Part shown: piece after piece, positions 54,276-60,840 of the stretch | Numbering within the stretch: position 1 is the first letter of the stretch | Layout of the letters: the number at the start of each line of letters is the position of its first letter | DNA from: Nigerium massiliense | Lineage (GTDB): Bacteria; Actinomycetota; Actinomycetes; Propionibacteriales; Propionibacteriaceae | NCBI RefSeq assembly: GCF_000826085.1 | Contig: NZ_CCYM01000003.1 | Coordinates: 806,001-870,000, forward strand | DNA length: 64,000 bases | Reading direction: 5' to 3' | The notes under the pieces: model-generated | Seen by the model: the letters and a program-made list of their open reading frames with translations, nothing else | What the model was told of the DNA's origin: nothing | The model's database searches: none | Translations under genes and position numbers: made by a program

Positions 54276-55688
54276 TCAGGCGAGGTAGTCGACGTCACGG
54301 GTCTCGCCGGCCATCACGATGGCGATCAGCGTGATGATGGCGGCGGCCAGCAGGTAGTAGCCCACCAGCGAGAGGTCGCCCTGGTTCTTCTGCCACAGCG
54401 CGACCAGAGTGATGGGCGCCGGGCCGGCACCGATCACGGAGGCCATGTTGTAGCTGATGGCGCTGCCGGTGTAGCGGACATCGGCGGCGAACATCTCGGG
54501 CAGGTAGGCGGCCATCGGCCCGAAGGTCAGCCCCATCAGCGTGAAGCCCACGATCAGCACCGTCATGACGCCGGGGGTGCCCAGGTGGATCACCGGCTGG
54601 ATGATCAGCGCGAAAACCCCGATGCCGGCGGTGACGGCGATCAGGAAGGGGCGGCGTCCGACCTTGTCGGCCAGCGGACCGGAGACGAGCGTGAAGATGC
54701 CGAAGAACACCACGCCGATGATGAGCATGGTCAGGAATGTGGGGCGGTCATACCCCAGGCCGGGCGCGAAGGTGGCCGGGTCGAAGGCGCGACCGGCCTT
54801 GGCCGCGGCGGCGCGGGCGGCGTCCTCGGTGGCCGGGGCGGTGCCGTAGACCATGAAGAACGCGGTCATCATGTAGAAGAGCACGTACGTCGCGACCATC
54901 GCGATGGTGGCCAAGGTCAGCGGACGCCACGCGGTGCGGAACACGCGGGCCAGCGGCACTGCGGCGACGCGCTCCTCGTCGACGACGCGCTGGAACGCCG
55001 GGGTCTCCATCAGGCGCAGGCGCACCCACAGGCCGACGGCGACGAGGATCGCCGAGAGCAGGAACGGCACGCGCCAGCCCCAGGCCATGAACTGTTCCTC
55101 GGACAGCGTGCGGCTCAGGATGACGAACAGGACGTTCGACAGGATGAAGCCGATCGGCGCGCCGAGCTGCGGGAACGTGCCCCACAGCGCGCGCTTGCCC
55201 GCGGGGGCGTTCTCGGTGGCCAGCAGCGCGGCGCCGGACCACTCGCCACCCAGGCCGACGCCCTGCAAGAAGCGCAGCAGGACGAGGATCGCCGGGGCGA
55301 GGATCTCGAAGCCGGGGGCGGACGCCGTGGGCAGCAGGCCGATGATGAACGTCGCGATGCCCATGACGAGCAGGCTGGCGACGAGCGTCTTCTTGCGGCC
55401 GACCCGGTCCCCGAAGTGGCCGAACAGGACGGACCCGATCGGGCGGGCGATGAAGGCGACCCCGAAGACGGCGAACGAGCTGAGCAGTTGGTTCGCGGGC
55501 GTCGCGTGCGGGAAGAAGAGCGCCGGGAACACCAGGGACGCGGCCGTCGCGTAGGCGTAGAAGTCGAAGAACTCGATGGTGGTGCCCACCATGGAGGCGA
55601 CAATGACGCGTCCGCGAGTGTTGGCCGGAGCCTCGGCAGGGGCGCCGTCCTTGGTCACGGCTGTTTCGGTTTCGAACTTGGAACTCAC
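54276..55688 (-). CDS. MFS metabolite:H+ symporter (ShiA/ProP-like)
   Basis: A 470-residue twelve-helix transporter of the metabolite:H+ symporter subfamily. Signatures: TIEFFDFYAYATAASLVFP near residue 37, GSVLFGHFGDRVGRKKTL near 85, and FLQGVGLGGEWSGAALLATE near 138. Members carry shikimate, proline/betaine, alpha-ketoglutarate or small carboxylates. Convergence with prpDB makes a propionate/carboxylate substrate attractive but unproven. ATG 55688 begins with a Glu/Thr-rich cytosolic tail; a longer frame to 55734 has no support. Confidence 0.87.
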   Translation of the reverse strand: MSSKFETETAVTKDGAPAEAPANTRGRVIVASMVGTTIEFFDFYAYATAASLVFPALFFPHATPANQLLSSFAVFGVAFIARPIGSVLFGHFGDRVGRKKTLVASLLVMGIATFIIGLLPTASAPGFEILAPAILVLLRFLQGVGLGGEWSGAALLATENAPAGKRALWGTFPQLGAPIGFILSNVLFVILSRTLSEEQFMAWGWRVPFLLSAILVAVGLWVRLRLMETPAFQRVVDEERVAAVPLARVFRTAWRPLTLATIAMVATYVLFYMMTAFFMVYGTAPATEDAARAAAAKAGRAFDPATFAPGLGYDRPTFLTMLIIGVVFFGIFTLVSGPLADKVGRRPFLIAVTAGIGVFALIIQPVIHLGTPGVMTVLIVGFTLMGLTFGPMAAYLPEMFAADVRYTGSAISYNMASVIGAGPAPITLVALWQKNQGDLSLVGYYLLAAAIITLIAIVMAGETRDVDYLA

Positions 55689-55789
55689 CGCTGAAGACTA
55701 GGCGGATGTCCCATCCAATGGACAGAGATATCAAATTGTGAGAAGCGAGGGCTCACCCGGCTCCCCCCCACGCGTCCACCCGTCGGCGA

Positions 55790-56125
55790 TCAACCGGGCG
55801 CTTCCACCTCCGGCATGTCCTCCGGGCCGGGGAGCATCTGGCGCAGCGCCTCGACGTGGGCGAGGTAGCGGCGGCGTCCGCTCGGCGTCAGGCGTACCCA
55901 GGTGCGCGGCCGACCGAACACCTGCGGCCGCTTCTCCAGATCGACGTAGCCGCCGTCCTCCAGCGTCTTGAGGTGCTTGGAGAGCAGGGACGTCGAGATC
56001 CCCACGCTCTCCTCCAGCGCGGTGAACTCCAGGTCGGTGGCGGTGGCGAGCGCGGCGACGATGCGCAGGCGAGTGGGCGCATGGATGAGCTCGTCGAAGT
56101 GCGGCTCGATGGGTTGCCAGCTCAC
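55790..56125 (-). CDS. Winged-helix transcriptional regulator
   Basis: A 111-residue protein with an ArsR/MarR-like winged helix: LIHAPTRLRIVAALATATDL, then LEESVGISTSLLSKHLKTLED (split: recognition helix TSLLSKHLKTLEDGGY) and wing GRPRTWVRLTPSGRR. It is one of the short DNA-binding proteins often placed with a membrane protein. GTG 56125 overlaps the stop of the membrane protein gene (GTGA). It should be co-expressed with it, perhaps autoregulating via the dyad near 56613-56636. Confidence 0.82.
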   Translation of the reverse strand: MSWQPIEPHFDELIHAPTRLRIVAALATATDLEFTALEESVGISTSLLSKHLKTLEDGGYVDLEKRPQVFGRPRTWVRLTPSGRRRYLAHVEALRQMLPGPEDMPEVEAPG

Positions 56126-56592
56126 AGCAGGCCGTAGCGGTCGTAGTCACCAGCGGCGATGCGGCGCTCCTGATAGCGAGCCTCCCAGCGCAGGTAGACG
56201 AAGCCCGCGACCGACACCATGACCGCCATCGTGATCGTGAACCATGGCTGCCACGCCGGGGGCGGCTGGAACTGGCTGCCCAAGAGGATGAGCGCATTGA
56301 TGATCATGAACCGCCAGGCATTCGCGCCGAGAGCGCGCGCGTCAGAGATGGTGCCCCGGCGCCGATCGACCCTGGTGGAGACGAACCAGTACAGAGCGAG
56401 GGCCACCGCGATGAGCCCCAGGCCGACCCCGACGTGACCCAGGTTCGCCGCCGCCCACCCCGCGCCGAACAGCGCGCTGAACAAGGCGAGCACCCAGGCG
56501 GGTTGACGCGTCCGCGCGACGACGGACGCCCGAGCGTCGGCCACCTCGTCGAGCGCGCGCTTCGCCTCGTTCGGATCGGCGCCGTGGTCCAT
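56122..56592 (-). CDS. Integral membrane protein of unknown family
   Basis: A 156-residue protein with four predicted helices: AWVLALFSALFGAGWAAANL, VGVGLGLIAVALALYWFV, FMIINALILLGSQF and FTITMAVMVSVAGFVYL. A charged N-terminus and an Arg-rich C-terminus (RYQERRIAAGDYDRYGLL) flank them. It is co-transcribed with a winged-helix regulator, a layout that suggests membrane-stress or drug-response sensing. ATG 56592 has GGAGG upstream; a frame extension to 56631 overlaps the promoter. Confidence 0.7.
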   Translation of the reverse strand: MDHGADPNEAKRALDEVADARASVVARTRQPAWVLALFSALFGAGWAAANLGHVGVGLGLIAVALALYWFVSTRVDRRRGTISDARALGANAWRFMIINALILLGSQFQPPPAWQPWFTITMAVMVSVAGFVYLRWEARYQERRIAAGDYDRYGLL

Positions 56593-56630
56593 GCCCGCCT
56601 CCGCCTCGACAGTTGGTTGACAGTGGTTCA

Positions 56631-56659
56631 ACTATCTGATTTGGTTTCCACCGTGTCAA
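56631..56659 (-). promoter_or_regulatory. Promoter of the membrane-protein/regulator pair
   Basis: On the minus strand TTGACA (56659-56654) and GATAGT (56636-56631) are separated by exactly 17 bases. Immediately downstream, GTTGA and TCAAC half-sites (56613-56632) suggest an operator. Confidence 0.65.
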
Positions 56660-56695
56660 CCAACCCGCCCGAGCAAGCGCGGTTGCTCGTGTAGA

Positions 56696-57280
56696 TCAGG
56701 GATGGCGGCGTCCGAGGAAGGCCATCAGCCGGTCGGTGGGGCCGGCACCGTGCGGGGCCTCTACCTCCGGCCCGAAGACGCCGGGCGAACGCAGGAAGTC
56801 GGGCGGGGTGTTCTTCACCAGGTCGGTGAGGTCGGCCAGCAGGTCGTCGGGGAGTTCGAGCTCGCGGCCCGCGGTGGCGGCGAGGTCCCAGGCGTGCACG
56901 GTGAGGTCGTGGGTCGGCACCTTGAGCGCCGACCACGCGGGCTCCTCACCGCGGGGTCCGGTCATCGGCTCCTGCGCGTCCATCGTCTCCGCCTGCCGGC
57001 GGACCTCCTCGGCGAGCCCGTGCCAGCGGTCGATCGCGTCCTGCGCGGACGCCCCGTCCTCGGCCGGCCGCCGGTTCCGTCCGGCGCGATAGTCGCCGCC
57101 CGAGATCATCGCCGAGATGCCCTGCAGCGTCCCGGTCACGTGATCCAGGAGGGCTTGTCCGTCCCAGCCCTCGCAGGGCGACGGACGCGTCCAGGCCTCG
57201 GCGGGCGTGGCGTCCACTTGGGCGGTCATCGTGTCGAGCGCGGCCTCGAGCATTCCGCGCGCGTCGTGGGTGTCGGGCAT
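56696..57280 (-). CDS. TIGR03086 family metal-binding protein (mycothiol-type DinB fold)
   Basis: A 194-residue four-helix-bundle protein with the actinobacterial TIGR03086 marks: PSPCEGWDGQALLDHVTG near residue 38, where the His is a metal ligand, and DLTVHAWDLAATAG near 143 with the second His. Related proteins include mycothiol-dependent maleylpyruvate isomerase and thiol transferases. ATG 57280 has AGGAG upstream; the open frame to 57337 is not used. Confidence 0.83.
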   Translation of the reverse strand: MPDTHDARGMLEAALDTMTAQVDATPAEAWTRPSPCEGWDGQALLDHVTGTLQGISAMISGGDYRAGRNRRPAEDGASAQDAIDRWHGLAEEVRRQAETMDAQEPMTGPRGEEPAWSALKVPTHDLTVHAWDLAATAGRELELPDDLLADLTDLVKNTPPDFLRSPGVFGPEVEAPHGAGPTDRLMAFLGRRHP

Positions 57281-57379
57281 GTCGGCTCCTGTCGTCGGTG
57301 ACGGGACGACCCTAGGGTGCCGGACGCGGGGCGTCACCCAACAGGCGGTGAACTCTCCTGCCCCGGGGTCGATGCGGGC

Positions 57380-57763
57380 TCAGCCCCAGTTGGCCGCGTC
57401 GGTCACGCAGAAGGGGTGTCCGGCTGGATCGAGCAGCACCACCCAGGTCTCACCGGGCTGCTCGTCGGGACGCGTCGCGCCGAGCTCGACCAGCTTCGCG
57501 GCGGCGGCCTCGACATCGTCGGCGGCCAGGTCGAGGTGGAACTGCTTGCGGCCGTCGTCCGGCCAGGTGGGCTTCTGGTAGTCCGGGGTCGTGCCCACGC
57601 CCAGCGCGTGCGTCGGCCCGGTGAGCATGGCGTAGTTCTCGTCGGAGTAGGCGATCGGCCAGCCGAGCGCCTTCGACCAGAAGTCGGCCAGCGCGGCAGC
57701 GTCGGGGGCGTCCAGGGTGACCATCGCGAGCGAGGCGACGGCGGTGCTTGTGGTGTCGGTCAT
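57380..57763 (-). CDS. VOC family (glyoxalase/bleomycin resistance-like) protein
   Basis: A 127-residue vicinal-oxygen-chelate protein: two beta-alpha-beta-beta-beta units, with LADFWSKALGWPI near residue 25, HLDLAADDVEAAAAKLVELGA near 79 and the C-terminal LLDPAGHPFCVTD. The expected metal-chelating residues (His/Glu) are partly visible. The function is not assignable; fosfomycin/bleomycin-type binding or small-molecule dioxygenase activity are possible. ATG 57763 is chosen over 57772 because CAGGA lies 8-9 bases upstream. It is divergent from an AraC regulator. Confidence 0.78.
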   Translation of the reverse strand: MTDTTSTAVASLAMVTLDAPDAAALADFWSKALGWPIAYSDENYAMLTGPTHALGVGTTPDYQKPTWPDDGRKQFHLDLAADDVEAAAAKLVELGATRPDEQPGETWVVLLDPAGHPFCVTDAANWG

Positions 57764-57826
57764 GGCTGCCATCCTGGTGTCGTGACCCGCCGCAGCGATT
57801 GGACGAACGCGACACCGCCGTCCCAC

Positions 57827-58654
57827 ATGGTCGGTCACGTGCTGCGCCCCGAGGAGTACCTGAGCCGCGCCCGCTACGACTTCGCCGCGCCCGACGAGCG
57901 GCTGAGCCCGTGGGTGGAGCGGTACTGGTCGAGCCGGTGGAGCCTCGGCGCCGACCGGTTCGCCGTCGCCACCCTGGACGACCCCTCGGTGCATCTGACG
58001 GCCGAGCGCGGCGGCGTCCAGCGGGCCGGCGTCGACGGCTCAGGCGTCTGGGTCACCGGTCCCATCACGCGCGGACGCTTCGACGTCACGCTGTTCGCCG
58101 ACGGCAGCGTCGTCGGGGTGAAGTTCCGCCTCGGCGGCACGCTGGCCTTCACGGACGCCTCCCTCGCGGCCGTCCGGGACGCGACGGTGCCGGCGGCGTC
58201 CTGGTTCGAGTCGGCGGACGGATTGGCGGACCTGCCAGGCGCCGCGACGGAAGCCGCTCCCCTGCTGGATGCCTGGCTGCTGTCCCGGTCGCCGCGCAGC
58301 CCGGACGGGTTCGTCGCATTCCAGCGCGCGCTGACCGAACTCGCCGACCCCGCGGTGACCAGGCTGGACGCTTTGGCCGGACGCACGCACACGAGCGTGC
58401 GTAGCCTGCAACGGCTGTTCCACCGCTTCCTCGGCGTCGGACCCAAGCGGATGCTGCTGCGGGCCCGGGTTTCAGACGCCGTCGCCGCTATCGACCGCGG
58501 GTGGACGGGATCGTGGGCTGAGTTGGCGTCCACCTACGGCTGGTTCGACCAGGCGCACTTCATCCGGGACTTCCGGCAGATCACCGGACACACTCCTGCG
58601 GCGTATGCGGCGAGTCGGCGTGCCAACCAGTGGGGTGCCGGAGAAGGGACTTGA
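57827..58654 (+). CDS. AraC-family transcriptional regulator (DUF6597-type)
   Basis: A 275-residue protein with an N-terminal ligand-binding region (ERLSPWVERYWSSRW, near residue 26) and a C-terminal double helix-turn-helix (VRSLQRLFHRFLGVGPKRML, then WFDQAHFIRDFRQITGHTPAAYA). The start is uncertain: ATG 57827 or GTG 57782, neither with a clear ribosome-binding site. It is divergent from the VOC gene, which it may regulate. The last 19 bases overlap the antisense tRNA-Leu gene. Confidence 0.8.
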   Translation: MVGHVLRPEEYLSRARYDFAAPDERLSPWVERYWSSRWSLGADRFAVATLDDPSVHLTAERGGVQRAGVDGSGVWVTGPITRGRFDVTLFADGSVVGVKFRLGGTLAFTDASLAAVRDATVPAASWFESADGLADLPGAATEAAPLLDAWLLSRSPRSPDGFVAFQRALTELADPAVTRLDALAGRTHTSVRSLQRLFHRFLGVGPKRMLLRARVSDAVAAIDRGWTGSWAELASTYGWFDQAHFIRDFRQITGHTPAAYAASRRANQWGAGEGT

Positions 58655-58718
58655 ACCCTCACGCCCTAGGGGCACAGGAACCTAAATCCTGCGTGTCTGC
58701 CAATTCCACCACTCCGGC
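58636..58718 (-). tRNA. tRNA-Leu (anticodon TAG)
   Basis: An 83-nt cloverleaf with a long variable arm: acceptor GCCGGAG/CTCCGGC, anticodon stem CAGGA/TCCTG with loop TTTAGGT (anticodon TAG), and T-loop TTCAAGT. The discriminator is A; CCA is not encoded. Its 3' end overlaps the 3' end of the opposite-strand AraC gene. Confidence 0.95.
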
Positions 58719-58773
58719 CGGCGGCACACAGTCTAGGGGTTTCGCGCCCCGGCGACCGTCGCGGTGGGCGTCC

Positions 58774-59334
58774 TCACGGGATCAGTGGGACGAACGAGTA
58801 CAGCCCGTGCTCGCTGACCTGCGTCCCGCCGCCTGCCCGGCGCACCACCCGGCGCATCTCGTCGCGGACGGGGATCACCATCACGCCCTCGACCACCAGC
58901 TGCGCCACCAGGAACCCCGGGAGGTCGTCGGCCATCGCGGAGACCAGGATGCGGTCGTAGGGGCCCGCCTCCGGGACGCCGAGGACGCCGTCGTCCGCCA
59001 GCTGCACGCTGGCCTGCGGCCAGGGCGTCAGCGCCTCGATCGCCGGCGGGATCAGCTCGGGGATGCGCTCCACCCCGACGACCCGGCCGCTCGGACCGAC
59101 GAGTTCGGCGAGCAGCGCGGTCGTCCAGCCCGAGCCGGCGCCGACGTCCAGCACCCGCTGCCCGGGCCGCACGTCCAGTAACTCCAGCATGGCGAATACC
59201 GTCGACGGCTGGGAATTCGTCACCCCGTGCCCGATCGACAGCGGCGCGTCGATGTGCGCGAATGGACGGTCCTGGGCGCGCAGGAAGCGCTCTCGAGGGG
59301 CGGCGTCCAGGGCGGCCCGCACGCGTGCGTCCAT
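58774..59334 (-). CDS. Protein-L-isoaspartate O-methyltransferase-like protein
   Basis: A 186-residue SAM-dependent methyltransferase. The PCMT-like motif I is VLDVGAGSGWTTALLAELVG near residue 60; RERFLRAQDRPFAHIDAPL and SIGHGVTNSQPSTVFAMLELL precede it, as in Pcm. It would repair isoaspartyl residues or methylate another carboxyl. The length is shorter than E. coli Pcm (208), and the C-terminus diverges. ATG 59334. Confidence 0.82.
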   Translation of the reverse strand: MDARVRAALDAAPRERFLRAQDRPFAHIDAPLSIGHGVTNSQPSTVFAMLELLDVRPGQRVLDVGAGSGWTTALLAELVGPSGRVVGVERIPELIPPAIEALTPWPQASVQLADDGVLGVPEAGPYDRILVSAMADDLPGFLVAQLVVEGVMVIPVRDEMRRVVRRAGGGTQVSEHGLYSFVPLIP

Positions 59335-59433
59335 GCAGTCAGTCTCGCGAGCCCGGCGCCCGGAGGGAAGGCCCCTCCGGGCGTCCGGGAACTCGCTAGG
59401 CCGGGTAGGCGCGTCTCCGCGGGCTCGAGAACG

Positions 59434-60111
59434 TCAGCGCGCGGCCGCCTCGATGACCTCCGCGATCGGAGTCTCGCCGTCGGTGAAGGCGATGGTCGTG
59501 CGGCTGGGACCTCCGGCGTCCACCACCGCGGCGATGACCCGCGCGACATTGCCGCGCGAGACCGATCCGGCGTCCGGGTCGTCGCCCTGCGGGCCCTCGC
59601 CGACCTGCGCGTCGATGCGCCCGGTGGGCTCCTCCAGCGTGAGCGCGCTCGGCGCCACGATGGTCCAGTCGAGCCCGGACGCCCGCAGGTGCGCGTCCGC
59701 CTCGGCCTTGGCCTCCGCGTAGGCGAAGAACCCGTTGTCGGCGGGCACTCCGTGATCGGGACGGGCGCCGTAGTACGACACCATCACGTAGCGGCCCACC
59801 CCGGCGGCCTGGGCGGCCTCCATCGAGCGGATCGCCGCGTCCCGGTCGACGGCCGTGGTGCGGGTGGCGTCGCCGCCGCCGGCCCCCGCCGACCAGACCA
59901 CCACGTCCGCGCCCTGCAGGACGCGGGTCAGGCCGTCGGTGTCGAGTTCCTCGACGCTCTCGACGAGCGGGGTCGCGCCCGTCGCCGCGACGTCGTCGGC
60001 GTGCTCGGGGTTGCGGATGACGCTGGTCACCTGGTTCCCCGCCTCGACGAGCAGCGGCGCCGCGAGCAGGGCGACCTTGCCATGTCCTCCGATGATCACA
60101 ATGTTCGTCAT
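59434..60111 (-). CDS. Atypical short-chain dehydrogenase (NAD(P)H-binding protein)
   Basis: A 225-residue protein with an N-terminal nucleotide motif IVIIGGHGKVALLAAPLL (residues 4-21). The active-site region YVMVSYYGARPDHGV has the Tyr but not a full YxxxK Ser-Tyr-Lys triad. It matches atypical SDRs (SDR_a5-like) that bind NAD(P)H without clear oxidoreductase activity, some of which act in stress responses. It lies divergently upstream of hsp20. Confidence 0.83.
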   Translation of the reverse strand: MTNIVIIGGHGKVALLAAPLLVEAGNQVTSVIRNPEHADDVAATGATPLVESVEELDTDGLTRVLQGADVVVWSAGAGGGDATRTTAVDRDAAIRSMEAAQAAGVGRYVMVSYYGARPDHGVPADNGFFAYAEAKAEADAHLRASGLDWTIVAPSALTLEEPTGRIDAQVGEGPQGDDPDAGSVSRGNVARVIAAVVDAGGPSRTTIAFTDGETPIAEVIEAAAR

Positions 60112-60187
60112 GGACGGTACAACCTCCCCCCTGCCACGAGCATTCCCTCCTTCGGGAGGCGGATCTGTTGGCGCTCGGAATAAAAGG

Positions 60188-60205
60188 TGAGTCGGGTACG
60201 CTCAA
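60188..60205. promoter_or_regulatory. HAIR-like HspR operator upstream of hsp20
   Basis: TGAGT-N8-CTCAA matches 10 of the 14 fixed positions of the HspR consensus CTTGAGT-N7-ACTCAAG, with the correct spacing, 38 bases before the hsp20 ATG. HspR represses heat-shock genes in actinobacteria. Confidence 0.55.
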
Positions 60206-60242
60206 CTGCATAGCAGGATGTCCTCTAGGAAAGGCAGGAAAC

Positions 60243-60725
60243 ATGGCTACGTACGATCCCTTCCGCGAGATGGAGCGTCTCTTCAACAACGTGACCACCC
60301 GCACCCCGGCGTCCGTCGGCATGCCGATGGACCTCTACCGCACCGGCGACAACTTCGTCGCCCAGATCGATCTGCCGGGCGTCGACCCGTCGACCATCGA
60401 CATCGACATGGACGGCGACACCGTCACGATCCGCGCCGAGCGCACCCCGTCCGTCGCCAGCGACGCCAGCTGGCTCACGCGTGAGCGCGCCGTCGGCACC
60501 TTCGCCCGCCAGCTGACCCTGGGCCGCGGCCTGGCCACCGACAAGATCAGCGCCGACTACAGCGACGGTGTCCTGACCCTGACGATCCCGGTCGCCGAGA
60601 CCGCCAAGCCCCGCAAGATCGAGGTTCAGCACAGCAGCCGCTCGCTGAACGTCGCGGGCGAGGTCGCCGACGACCAGGACGGCTCCGAGCAGTCCAACTC
60701 CTCCACCGAGGGCCAGCAGGCCTGA
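60243..60725 (+). CDS. hsp20: Small heat-shock protein (Hsp20/alpha-crystallin)
   Basis: A 160-residue chaperone: N-terminal ATYDPFREMERLFNNV, an alpha-crystallin domain from about 35 to 130 (VAQIDLPGVDPSTIDIDMDG, split; LTRERAVGTFARQLTLG; GVLTLTIPVAE), and an acidic Ser/Glu tail. It prevents aggregation of unfolded proteins. ATG 60243 has GGCAGGAAAC upstream; the start is supported by the conserved DPFREMERLF. Confidence 0.93.
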   Translation: MATYDPFREMERLFNNVTTRTPASVGMPMDLYRTGDNFVAQIDLPGVDPSTIDIDMDGDTVTIRAERTPSVASDASWLTRERAVGTFARQLTLGRGLATDKISADYSDGVLTLTIPVAETAKPRKIEVQHSSRSLNVAGEVADDQDGSEQSNSSTEGQQA

Positions 60726-60765
60726 TCTCGACGCCGCGGCGCTGACGCCGCCGATCGATAGCGCG

Positions 60766-60796
60766 CAGGGCGGTTCCCTTCCGGGGAGCCGCCCTG
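60766..60796 (+). terminator. Terminator downstream of hsp20
   Basis: A 13-bp stem (CAGGGCGGTTCCC with GGGAGCCGCCCTG, one GU pair) closes a TTCCG loop 41 bases after the hsp20 stop. Confidence 0.75.
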
Positions 60797-60840
60797 TGGC
60801 CTACCCGGGTCCCGTTGGCGCGTGCGCAAGACTGAACCCC

